Positions 1 to 5,495 of a DNA stretch of 29,401 nucleotides are shown one piece after another. The stretch is taken from positions 1 to 29,401 of IMG/VR virus record IMGVR_UViG_3300006916_000250. The stretch is one strand, 5' to 3'. The position numbers were made by a program, and so were the translations under genes. The notes below the pieces were generated by a model. It had not been told where the DNA came from. It saw nothing but the letters and a program-made list of their open reading frames with translations, and made no database searches. This DNA comes from a virus. Positions within the stretch are counted from its first letter, which is position 1. The number at the start of each line of letters is the position of its first letter.

Positions 1-107
1 ATTACCATTGCGTGTAAGAACTCTCCATGATACTGTTCAAAATTACACGTATATTCTCTTCTTACCCATGCCTTGAAGTATGGGATGTTACTCTGTAAAA
101 ACGCCAC
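1..107 (-). CDS. Conserved hypothetical phage protein, N-terminal part (runs off the left edge)
   Basis: An open frame starts at a GTG (105-107) and runs off the window with no stop, giving about 35 residues that begin (V/M)AFLQSNIPYFKAW. AAGGG in the end of the upstream 34-codon gene lies about 7 nt before the GTG and is a good ribosome site. The N-terminus resembles a conserved uncharacterised protein of marine podoviruses as I remember it; I assign no function. It continues the leftward late gene series, 3 nt after its neighbour. The plus-strand frame over the same DNA is low-complexity and looks like a shadow. Confidence 0.6.
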   Translation of the reverse strand, partial: MAFLQSNIPYFKAWVRREYTCNFEQYHGEFLHAMV

Positions 108-110
108 TCG

Positions 111-215
111 TTACCCTTTTTTACTATTCTTCTTCTTTTTCTTCTCTCCAATAGCAATCATTACTATAAAAGCAGGTTTTTTACTGGTCTTTTTATTATC
201 TGCTTTCTTTTTCAT
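111..215 (-). CDS. Small very basic 34-residue protein
   Basis: The ATG (213-215) lies 2 nt after the TAG of the preceding gene, and a TAA closes the frame at 111-113. The product is about 40% lysine, with Lys-rich ends around a short hydrophobic core (AFIVMIAIG, residues 15-23). It could be a nucleic-acid-binding peptide or a very small membrane-active protein. Tight packing between two better-supported genes is the main support; no family was recognised. Confidence 0.5.
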   Translation of the reverse strand: MKKKADNKKTSKKPAFIVMIAIGEKKKKKNSKKG

Positions 216-217
216 CG

Positions 218-511
218 CTACCACTTTACTTTATCTGCCCAATATGCTGCAGACATCTTGCCTTTTGCAATATTTTTAGCGTGTCGTGCCTTAAAACTCT
301 TACGCTTGTTCTTCATTGTCTTAGATTCGCCCTTCTTTGGCGCACCTGCTGTACCTTTTACCGTACCAACTTTCTTTCCTTGCTGACCAAAGCGTATAAT
401 CTTCTCTTTACCCTTCTCACAAGCCTTAACAATGTGTGATTTTGTCTTATGTTTGGGTGTTCGCCTTGGTTTATTGCAAGGCATAGACTTTTTATTTACT
501 TTGGTTGCCAT
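218..511 (-). CDS. Basic late protein, 97 residues, conserved in marine phages
   Basis: The product is strongly basic. It has an N-terminal segment (MPCNKPRRTPKHKTKSH, residues 11-27), an acylated-looking core (ACEKGKEKIIRFGQQGKKVG, residues about 30-49) and a C-terminal block ending KMSAAYWADKVKW. As I recall, this architecture recurs in uncharacterised proteins of marine podo- and cyanophages. The ATG at 511 lies 3 nt after the stop of the M15 peptidase gene. Lys and Arg content and position among late genes suggest a DNA-associated or virion-packaging role, which is inference only. Confidence 0.75.
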   Translation of the reverse strand: MATKVNKKSMPCNKPRRTPKHKTKSHIVKACEKGKEKIIRFGQQGKKVGTVKGTAGAPKKGESKTMKNKRKSFKARHAKNIAKGKMSAAYWADKVKW

Positions 512-514
512 ATT

Positions 515-1000
515 TTAGTTTAATTCAAAGTGTGGTCCGTCTATAAATGGTCTTCGCCCTTGACTCCTACGTAAATCTACGTAAGCATTCATGGCTTGTT
601 CCATTGTTCCGTCCCATTTTGTTATATCATCTATTTGCCATGCAGCGCCCCACCTAATTTTAGCTCCTACTTTCAAGGCAGCAGCTTTCATTGCGTCTGC
701 TATGTCATCATACATGACCAAATCCCAACTTGGGTTACTACCATCATAAGCCATAAGGTCAACAGCGTGTGATGTTTTGTCATCTTGTATGAGATGTTTA
801 GACTTCATCGTCTGCGATCTTTTAGATTCATACAATTTCTTTTGCTCTTCAAGAGAACGTACCCCATAGATCACTCCAAAGTCCACAGAACTTAGTTTGA
901 TAGCTTCTTTTACAGTGTCAACAAGAATAGGGTTGACTCCCTCTAACTTTTCTAGGCTTCTACTCGATAATTTAAACATTGGGATACTCCATTTTGCCAT
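515..1000 (-). CDS. M15-family peptidase endolysin (L-alanyl-D-glutamate type)
   Basis: This 161-residue protein probably cleaves the peptide cross-links of peptidoglycan at the end of infection. The family metal site is visible: His69 in SKH, Asp81 in AVDL and His157 in the C-terminal PHFEL box, with FGVIYGVRSLEEQ (41-53) before it. The spacing between His69 and Asp81 is 12 residues instead of the common 7, so a short insertion (IQDDKT) sits in the SxHxxGxAxD motif. No signal peptide is seen, so export needs the holin encoded just upstream. Its ATG overlaps the holin stop as TAATG at 998-1002, which couples the two lysis genes. Confidence 0.85.
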   Translation of the reverse strand: MAKWSIPMFKLSSRSLEKLEGVNPILVDTVKEAIKLSSVDFGVIYGVRSLEEQKKLYESKRSQTMKSKHLIQDDKTSHAVDLMAYDGSNPSWDLVMYDDIADAMKAAALKVGAKIRWGAAWQIDDITKWDGTMEQAMNAYVDLRRSQGRRPFIDGPHFELN

Positions 1001-1359
1001 TACTTCTTTCTCATATTAAATAATTTACTCGCAGACCGTGTGGCAAAGCTTGCAGATACAATAGCTCCTAACGCAATCTGATACCACTGCGGCATTCCTG
1101 CCAGTGCCTCAAATCCGTCTGCTACTATACCCCTTCCCCACTCACCACAGAAGCTCAGTACTAGAGGAATGCTAAACAAAAGTGTAAGCCATTCGTCTTT
1201 CCACGAGGACTGCGATGCCCTCATAGCAGCTAAGTCCCAATCTATTTCACCTGTTGCCTCTTTCATTCGTATTGTGGCTTCAGCTTTTTGTATTGCTGTC
1301 TTGCCTTCGATGTAAGAGGATGCTAAACTAGAAACTGAACTAAGTATTGTGCCTAACAT
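1000..1359 (-). CDS. Holin, GTA-type (PF11351-like)
   Basis: The product is a 119-residue membrane protein. A polar helix containing TGEIDWDLAAMRASQSSWKDEW (residues 36-57) is followed by hydrophobic segments at about 58-73 and 92-107 and a basic tail (MRKK). The WD...SSWKDEWLTLLFSIPL pattern matches the family 'holin of 3TMs, for gene-transfer release', known from alphaproteobacterial GTAs and phages. It would permeabilise the inner membrane and release the M15 endolysin encoded immediately downstream. The start lies 2 nt after the preceding stop. Assignment is from pattern recall, not a search. Confidence 0.75.
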   Translation of the reverse strand: MLGTILSSVSSLASSYIEGKTAIQKAEATIRMKEATGEIDWDLAAMRASQSSWKDEWLTLLFSIPLVLSFCGEWGRGIVADGFEALAGMPQWYQIALGAIVSASFATRSASKLFNMRKK

Positions 1360-1361
1360 AT

Positions 1362-1562
1362 TTATCTTTTTTTACGTTTTTTAGTTAAGCCACCTTTGTT
1401 GTAAAACTTTGTGCCTAACATTCGTGTTAGCTTTTTCATTATATCTGCTTTTGTTTTTAAACCTGATATATCTATAGCTTCTCTTTTTGCTATTGCTCTT
1501 AAATCTTTAACAGTTAAACCTGTTACAGATTCACCTGACCTATCAGCCATTAGTGTAGCCAT
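1362..1562 (-). CDS. Small SAP-like basic protein, 66 residues
   Basis: Residues 16-50 (LTVKDLRAIAKREAIDISGLKTKADIMKKL, with short interruptions) have the helix-extended-helix pattern of SAP or Rho-N-like modules that bind nucleic acid. The C-terminus is glycine- and lysine-rich (NKGGLTKKRKKR). AAGGAAACATAC precedes the ATG as a ribosome site. It lies among lysis genes, so it may be a virion or packaging accessory rather than a lysis factor. The plus-strand frame on the same DNA is a shadow. Confidence 0.65.
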   Translation of the reverse strand: MATLMADRSGESVTGLTVKDLRAIAKREAIDISGLKTKADIMKKLTRMLGTKFYNKGGLTKKRKKR

Positions 1563-1577
1563 GTATGTTTCCTTTAC

Positions 1578-1691
1578 TTACAGTCCGTCATAAGGTTCTT
1601 TTTTAATAGTGCAGTCACAGTCATCGTGACACTTCTTGTTTAGGACTGCACACCAAATACGTTTTAAATATTTTAACACATATGAAATCAT
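1578..1691 (-). CDS. Cys-rich 37-residue lysis-region peptide
   Basis: The ATG (1689-1691) overlaps the TGA of the upstream two-helix membrane protein as ATGA, and the frame closes at 1578. The product has an amphipathic basic N-terminus (MISYVLKYLKRIWCAVLN), then a CHDDCDC cluster and a polar tail. A short helix followed by Cys could suggest a membrane-anchored peptide or metal site; no family was recognised. A longer frame on the same DNA up to 1886 exists, but its N-terminal part runs antiphase through the neighbouring gene, so the short form is preferred. Confidence 0.6.
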   Translation of the reverse strand: MISYVLKYLKRIWCAVLNKKCHDDCDCTIKKEPYDGL

Positions 1692-1909
1692 TTGTCCATA
1701 CCTTTTTCGTTTGAGCGTTCTGCGTTCATCCAAATGGCGAAACTGCCTGTCATCGCTCCAGTAATCACGGATATTAATCCTGCTTGTTGGGTAGTCAACT
1801 CTGGTCCAAGACTCAAAGCCCATTCTACGCAGCGAATGTAGACGGCTGTCATCGTAAGCATCATTAGTCTTGGCAGAATCTTCCATCTATCTAGCATCTC
1901 TGGTGTCAT
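1688..1909 (-). CDS. Two-helix membrane protein, putative second holin
   Basis: The 73-residue product has hydrophobic segments at about 11-33 and 42-62 joined by a short turn (SLGPELTTQQA), and a charged C-terminus (NAERSNEKGMDK), as in class II holins. I start it at ATG 1909 (MTPEMLDRWK), with AGAGG about 11 nt upstream. A GTG at 1984 would add 25 residues overlapping the previous gene, and an ATG at 1897 is also possible. It is coupled by ATGA to the 37-codon gene. A holin or antiholin role beside the GTA-type holin is inference. Confidence 0.65.
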   Translation of the reverse strand: MTPEMLDRWKILPRLMMLTMTAVYIRCVEWALSLGPELTTQQAGLISVITGAMTGSFAIWMNAERSNEKGMDK

Positions 1910-2168
1910 AGGAACAGTAACCTCTAGGCTCGTATGGTTCAAGCACCTCATCAGGACGTAGAAGTCCCTCAAGATACATAGCACGTTCTACGTGATCTAG
2001 GGAATAGAGAGTCCCAGTTTTCATATAGATGGCTTTACGTACATAAAAAACATCTGACTTAGGAATATGTACTTGTTTTAACTTTCTTTCGTTTTTACTG
2101 GCTAATGCTTCGTAAAATTCTTCTATAACATTATCAGATGGATATAGTTTTACTCTGTTCTTTTTCAT
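1887..2168 (-). CDS. Conserved hypothetical protein, first gene of the leftward operon
   Basis: The 93-residue soluble protein starts MKKNRVKLYPSDNVIEEFYEAL and contains VFYVRKAIYMKTGTLYSLDHVERAMYLEGLL (interrupted by no obvious motif), a pattern I associate with uncharacterised marine podovirus proteins. The preferred start is ATG 2168; a TTG 6 nt upstream would add two residues. AGAG lies about 9 nt before the ATG. It is the first gene after the minus-strand promoter at 2303-2331, and its end overlaps the next gene by 23 nt. Function unknown. Confidence 0.75.
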   Translation of the reverse strand: MKKNRVKLYPSDNVIEEFYEALASKNERKLKQVHIPKSDVFYVRKAIYMKTGTLYSLDHVERAMYLEGLLRPDEVLEPYEPRGYCSYDTRDAR

Positions 2169-2216
2169 TGTCAACTCTTTTTTACTAGGAAATAAAATAA
2201 TAATTAATATAAGAGT

Positions 2217-2286
2217 AGTTATAACTTTATAGTTATAATGTTATTTAAGTTATTATTTAAATAGTTAAGACTTTATAGTTATAACT
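2217..2286. repeat. Cluster of AGTTATAAC repeats between late promoter and first late gene
   Basis: The palindrome AGTTATAACT occurs exactly at 2217-2226 and 2277-2286, and AGTTATAATG at 2231-2240. The larger unit ACTTTATAGTTATAA is duplicated at 2224-2238 and 2270-2284. They lie between the predicted transcription start (about 2296, leftward) and ATG 2168, so they could be operator, antitermination or mRNA-leader elements. Confidence 0.6.
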
Positions 2287-2302
2287 AAAAGGCTCTGCCT
2301 AT

Positions 2303-2331
2303 GTTATACCATGTTTTTCGCTGCCTGTCAA
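2303..2331 (-). promoter_or_regulatory. Sigma-70 promoter for the leftward late/lysis genes
   Basis: Reading leftwards, TTGACA (2331-2326), a 17-bp spacer and TATAAC (2308-2303) give a near-consensus promoter. Transcription would start near 2296, leaving a 128-nt leader before ATG 2168. No phage RNA polymerase gene is present in the window, so host polymerase use is consistent. Confidence 0.75.
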
Positions 2332-2373
2332 GCACAAAACTACCCATTTAGCCAGAGTGTCAAATAATAGTGG

Positions 2374-2411
2374 TACACAGCCTAAAAACCCCTTCTGTGT
2401 ATTACTGTGTA
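2374..2411. repeat. Inverted repeat TACACAG / CTGTGTA with a duplicated right arm
   Basis: TACACAG (2374-2380) is the exact complement of CTGTGTA at 2395-2401 and again at 2405-2411. The element lies 43-80 nt upstream of the leftward -35 box, a usual place for an activator or repressor site. Chance cannot be excluded for 7-mers in AT-rich DNA. Confidence 0.4.
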
Positions 2412-2506
2412 TACGCTAACGGACTACCCCCCTATGGCTCTTGCCACCCCTATTTTATCTAAGTCATTGATATTATTATCTTTTTTATTTATTGTCTTAT
2501 TTATAG

Positions 2507-2644
2507 CCCTTATTTTATTAGCTATTATTTATTTCTACACACTATTTATATACTTAAGTTATTGTTTTTATTAGTTTTTATAAGTGTTATTGTATCACTA
2601 AGCTAGTATAGTACACCCCATCCCCCTTATTTTATTGGCTATTG
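2507..2644. repeat. Imperfect direct repeat in the AT-rich tract
   Basis: CCCTTATTTTATT followed by A/G and GCTATT A/G T occurs at 2507-2527 and 2624-2644, with about 19 of 21 positions identical, start to start 117 bp. A shorter relative (CCCCTATTTTATCT) lies near 2447. Such repeats next to an AT-rich tract resemble origin or regulator-binding arrays. Confidence 0.5.
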
Positions 2645-2675
2645 TAATTTTTTTATAGTGGATGCATTTTTTTAT

Positions 2676-2704
2676 TTGACATATGTTTTTTATTTCACTA
2701 TCTT
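2676..2704 (+). promoter_or_regulatory. Predicted rightward sigma-70 promoter inside the control region
   Basis: TTGACA (2676-2681), a 17-bp spacer and TATCTT (2699-2704) match sigma-70 consensus, with 4 of 6 in the -10 box. The predicted start near 2711 coincides with the point where the plus strand turns A-rich. Its transcript would carry about 565 nt before the first credible start codon (3276). Confidence 0.5.
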
Positions 2705-3131
2705 TGTAGTTGTAGCGAGTTAAAGTATTACAAAGTTTCTTAAGTGTAAATATACATTAGTAGATTGAAAAAGAATAACAGCACTTAATATTATAAACTT
2801 AGTAATCTAAACAATGATAGAAACAACTACACAAATTGACGACCTAGTAAAATATAAATAGTAAAACTTAGTAAAAAAAAAACTTGACGACTAAAACAAA
2901 AACGACTAAATTAAGACTATACAAGTTGGTTGAATCCGACAAGCAGATTGGTAGACGTAGAAGAAATAGAACCAAATAGTAGGACAGCTTGAAACACGCT
3001 GATACGACAGATCGATAAGTAAATGATGGTCGGTTATACTACAATAACTCACTGAGATTCGTGGGTGCTGAGCTAGACAACACAGAATTGCAACTAGCCG
3101 AAGGACGGAACTGGACAAGTATGTTTGATGT

Positions 3132-3173
3132 AGGGGTGTGAGCTATGGTGACATAGGTGACAACCACACCCTT
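3132..3173 (+). ncRNA. Two-tier RNA hairpin with GTGA tetraloop
   Basis: AGGGGTGTG (3132-3140) can pair with CACACCCTT (3165-3173; one G-U). Inside it, CTATG and CATAG form a perfect stem (3143-3147 with 3152-3156) closed by GTGA, a GNRA-type loop. GGTGAC occurs twice across the element. It sits just upstream of the main early promoter and has no strong T tract after it, so it may be the 3' end of a leader RNA or a regulatory structure. Confidence 0.4.
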
Positions 3174-3209
3174 ATATCGTCACTCTTAAAGTGTCTATCA
3201 ATAAAGTTA

Positions 3210-3239
3210 TTGACAAGTAATTAGTATTGATAGTATAAC
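3210..3239 (+). promoter_or_regulatory. Main early promoter (sigma-70)
   Basis: TTGACA (3210-3215), an 18-bp spacer and TATAAC (3234-3239) lie directly before the first rightward gene. Transcription would begin near 3246 and reach the GAGG ribosome site at about 3265-3268. It is the best candidate to drive the whole plus-strand operon. Confidence 0.75.
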
Positions 3240-3275
3240 ATTAATCAGCCATAAATTAGAAAGCGAGGTCACATT

Positions 3276-3506
3276 ATGACAAAGAAAGTTAAAACATTTA
3301 AAGTAACAGATATATCATTCCGTAAAGTAGGTAATGGTCAAATGCGAGTGCGTAAAGGCTACCAAGCTCATGGCACTATCATAGGCGGTAACCTTTACAT
3401 TCTGCGAGATCCTATCAGCGGTAGATTGCAGAATGAGAAAGCTAGGAATAAATTAGAAAAGCAAGTAAGGAAAGCTTACAAAGAAGGTCAAGCTCTATTC
3501 AATTAG
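3276..3506 (+). CDS. Basic early protein, 76 residues
   Basis: This is the first gene behind the early promoter. It starts at ATG 3276 after a GCGAGGT ribosome site. The product is basic, rich in Lys and Arg, with two likely beta segments (FKVTDISFRKV; GTIIGGNLYILRD) and a C-terminal amphipathic helix (KARNKLEKQVRKAYKEG). First early genes of phages often encode small host-takeover proteins, and the charge would suit nucleic-acid binding. No family was recognised. The last codons lie in a 7-bp hairpin. Confidence 0.8.
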   Translation: MTKKVKTFKVTDISFRKVGNGQMRVRKGYQAHGTIIGGNLYILRDPISGRLQNEKARNKLEKQVRKAYKEGQALFN

Positions 3507-3510
3507 AGCT
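3491..3510 (+). other. Perfect 7-bp hairpin over the stop codon of the first early gene
   Basis: AGCTCTA (3491-3497), a 6-nt loop and TAGAGCT (3504-3510) form a perfect stem containing the TAG stop. There is no following T tract, so it is more likely a weak attenuator, processing or stability element than a full terminator. Confidence 0.45.
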
Positions 3511-3562
3511 TACCTTAACTTGATAGGCACTTTAAGATTGACAACTAACAGCGAGGTATGAT

Positions 3563-3667
3563 ATGACTAATTATCTATTAGGAGAAATAATATTAGGTAT
3601 GATGTTTGGATCTGCACTAATATTCTTATTTATAATTTGGTGGATTTGGAGAGGTTATCAGCCATGA
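3563..3667 (+). CDS. 34-residue single-helix membrane peptide
   Basis: ATG 3563 follows GCGAGGTATGAT, and the frame closes with TGA at 3665-3667, overlapping the next ATG as ATGA. The product is almost entirely hydrophobic (ILGMMFGSALIFLFIIWWIW, residues 10-29) with a short Arg-containing tail. Translation appears coupled to the Cys-rich protein downstream. A membrane function such as superinfection exclusion is possible but unproven. Confidence 0.65.
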   Translation: MTNYLLGEIILGMMFGSALIFLFIIWWIWRGYQP

Positions 3668-4281
3668 ACTTACAGCAAGTACACGTATCAAAAATGACAG
3701 GAAAGCTTATAGAATTTGATGCTATATCTACAAATACTACAAGCAATAATTTTTGTCAGAAGATGTTTAAAGCTAAGAAAAAGACTATATGTAAGAAGTG
3801 TTATTCTTGGCAAATGCTTATGACATATCGTAAAAACATGGTAGATTGTTTGGAGAGAAACAGTAAGCTATTGAGTGAGAGTGTCTTACATAGTCAACAA
3901 CTACCTACGATTATGAAATTATACTTTAGGTTTTCTGCTCATGGAGAATTGATCAATCTTACACATTTGATTAATCTGTTCAACATATGCGAGAAGAATG
4001 AGCTTACTACATTTGCACTGTGGACAAAGCGTAAAGACTTGATTAAGAAGATACTAAAGACTAGAGACAAGCCTAAGAACTTGATATTAGTATATAGTAA
4101 TCCTATAATGAGTGATATAATGTACGAGCCACCTGAAAACTTTGACAAGGTGTTCAACAATGTGCTAGAACATGAGAATGTAGAGGAGCAAAACTGTACT
4201 GGTCAAAAATGCAAGGATTGTCTAGCTTGTTATAAGTTTGGGGGTACGAATGTAATAGTAGAAAAAGTAAAGAAGTATTGA
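3664..4281 (+). CDS. Cys-rich GP88-like protein
   Basis: I choose ATG 3664 (MNLQQVHVSKM), coupled by ATGA to the upstream membrane peptide and preceded by GGAGAGG, rather than a GTG at 3637. The 205-residue protein has SKMTGK near its start, CKKCY at 43-47 and a C-terminal cluster with Cys178, 183, 186 and 189 (ending CLACY). It also has a central RFSAHGELIN stretch (89-98). This resembles the 'gene product 88' family of phage proteins, whose biochemical role is unknown. The Cys sets look able to bind zinc or an Fe-S cluster. Confidence 0.6.
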   Translation: MNLQQVHVSKMTGKLIEFDAISTNTTSNNFCQKMFKAKKKTICKKCYSWQMLMTYRKNMVDCLERNSKLLSESVLHSQQLPTIMKLYFRFSAHGELINLTHLINLFNICEKNELTTFALWTKRKDLIKKILKTRDKPKNLILVYSNPIMSDIMYEPPENFDKVFNNVLEHENVEEQNCTGQKCKDCLACYKFGGTNVIVEKVKKY

Positions 4282-4305
4282 CAAATAGTATCAACGAGGT
4301 ATAAC
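4278..4305 (+). promoter_or_regulatory. Promoter-like TTGACA/TATAAC overlapping a ribosome site
   Basis: TTGACA (4278-4283), 16 bp, then TATAAC (4300-4305) spans the CAACGAGGT ribosome site of the 48-codon gene. Transcription would start around 4312, just past that gene's ATG at 4308, so it could only serve the genes from 4414 onwards. It shares the TTGACAA...CGAGGT layout with other intercistronic gaps, so it may be a copied leader cassette rather than an active promoter. Confidence 0.35.
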
Positions 4306-4307
4306 AA

Positions 4308-4454
4308 ATGTATGAGATTATAAACGGATTATATAAATTAGCAGATTGTCAGCATTGCGGAGATGAGTGGGAATATCAATGCGGAGAGTGTGAAAAAGCA
4401 GAAGAGGAAAGTGATGAAACTAATAGAGAGTACAAAAGAATTAAAAGTAGGTGA
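4308..4454 (+). CDS. 48-residue zinc-ribbon-like protein
   Basis: ATG 4308 follows ACGAGGTATAACAA. The product has two CxxC pairs (Cys14-Cys17 in CQHC and Cys25-Cys28 in CGEC), then an acidic segment and a basic tail. Paired CxxC knuckles about 8 residues apart suggest a small zinc-binding module. It overlaps the next gene by 41 nt. No named family was recognised. Confidence 0.65.
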   Translation: MYEIINGLYKLADCQHCGDEWEYQCGECEKAEEESDETNREYKRIKSR

Positions 4455-4749
4455 CGTATGCCGACTAGGTTACGATTGCGTAAATAGTGATGAGTTTATG
4501 TGGGAGACTACAAAGATTACAGAAGACAGAGTACATGGTAAATTCTGCTATCTAGATATGGGTAGCGAATGGTCAGCAGAGGGCGACTATCTGTACATGT
4601 GTAATGGGTTCTTATGTAGAGGTAGCGGAGCAGAGCCACTATGGATTTTAAAAGACTATGAAAAATATATTGACATTCGATACCATAAAGATTATAGAAG
4701 AAGTATGAGCTATGAGAAAGATGGAGAGAGATACTTGAGATGGGCATAA
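4414..4749 (+). CDS. Hypothetical protein, 111 residues
   Basis: I start at ATG 4414 (MKLIESTKELKVGDVCRL), because GAAGAGGAAAGTG gives a ribosome site and the frame upstream is occupied by the zinc-ribbon gene. The protein is rich in aromatic and charged residues, with beta-like strands around KVGDVCRLGYD and DRVHGKFCYLDMG, and five Cys. It may be a small OB- or SH3-like fold, but I see no defining motif. Its end overlaps the PP-loop enzyme by 10 nt. Confidence 0.65.
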   Translation: MKLIESTKELKVGDVCRLGYDCVNSDEFMWETTKITEDRVHGKFCYLDMGSEWSAEGDYLYMCNGFLCRGSGAEPLWILKDYEKYIDIRYHKDYRRSMSYEKDGERYLRWA

Positions 4750-5495
4750 CAAACAAAGATATTACTGTATGGTTTTCATGTGGGAGTGCTAGTGCCATAG
4801 CTACACTAATGACGCTGAAACACTACGGAGATACTAACAATGTGAGAGTAGTAAATAATCCAGTCAAAGAAGAACATGAGGACAACCAAAGATTTCTGCA
4901 TGATGTGGAGAAGTGGCTAGGTATAAAGATAGAGTACGCTATCAATGAGGATTTTCCTGATTGCTCTGCGGAAACTGTATGGGATAAACATAAGTACATG
5001 GCAGGAATAGCAGGTGCGCCTTGTACTATGCGACTAAAAAAACACGCTAGACAGCAATGGGAGAACAAGAACAACTCCGACTATCTAGTACTTGGATTTA
5101 CTGCTGAGGAGAAGAACAGAGCAGATAGATTTAAGATGACAGAACGTGACACCTTGCTACCTATACTTGTAGATCTTGGGTTAACTAAACAAGATTGTTT
5201 TGACATATTAGCAAAGAACAATATAGAGTTGCCTAAGATCTATAGGTATGGCTTTCCTAATGCGAATTGTATTGGGTGTGTCAAAGCAGGGTCACCTACC
5301 TATTGGAATCTTGTACGTGAGAAGTTTCCTGAGGTATTTGAGAAGAGACTAGAACAATCCAAACGTATTGGAGCAAAGCTAGTCAAGTACAAGGGTAAGC
5401 GATTATTCTTGCATGAGTTACCTAAAGATGCTAAGGGTAGATCACTAAAGAACTATAGCTTTGAGTGTGGTATATTTTGTGAGGAGAGATTATGA
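4740..5495 (+). CDS. PAPS reductase-like PP-loop enzyme
   Basis: The 251-residue protein opens with the PP-loop signature SCGSASA (residues 13-19) of N-type ATP pyrophosphatases and the PAPS reductase/DndC superfamily. GAPCTMRLKK (Cys95) and LGFTAEEKNRADR (118-130) match phage members. Cys177 and Cys180 (NCIGC) and Cys243 and Cys247 (CGIFC) could complete a metal or Fe-S site with Cys95. Phage homologues are often named phosphoadenosine phosphosulfate reductase, but true sulfate reduction is doubtful. A role in tRNA or DNA thiolation is possible. Four-base overlap with the next gene. Confidence 0.75.
   Translation: MGITNKDITVWFSCGSASAIATLMTLKHYGDTNNVRVVNNPVKEEHEDNQRFLHDVEKWLGIKIEYAINEDFPDCSAETVWDKHKYMAGIAGAPCTMRLKKHARQQWENKNNSDYLVLGFTAEEKNRADRFKMTERDTLLPILVDLGLTKQDCFDILAKNNIELPKIYRYGFPNANCIGCVKAGSPTYWNLVREKFPEVFEKRLEQSKRIGAKLVKYKGKRLFLHELPKDAKGRSLKNYSFECGIFCEERL

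Larger units (their letters stand above)
2169..3275. other. Divergent non-coding control region, candidate origin/leader
   Basis: About 1.1 kb without a convincing gene separates the leftward late genes from the rightward early operon. It contains outward sigma-70 promoters, short direct and inverted repeats and an extremely AT-rich stretch (about 2461-2700). The plus strand changes from T-rich to A-rich near 2710. From about 2880 to 3180 the base composition becomes more balanced and several hairpins can be drawn. This is where an origin, a regulatory RNA or an attachment site would be expected; none can be proven by eye. Confidence 0.7.

Noticed and set aside
1578-1886. A 102-codon minus-strand frame
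   Set aside because: Its first two thirds run out of phase through the two-helix membrane protein gene. Only the last 37 codons, starting at the ATGA overlap at 1691, look real.
2925-2940. tRNA T-arm-like sequence GTTGGTTGAATCCGAC
   Set aside because: The loop is one base short and no acceptor, D or anticodon arms can be folded around it. Kept only as a weak hint for an attachment site.
2906-3118. A 70-codon minus-strand frame in the control region
   Set aside because: Cys- and Ser-rich, no ribosome site, no protein-like pattern, and antisense to the presumed leader.
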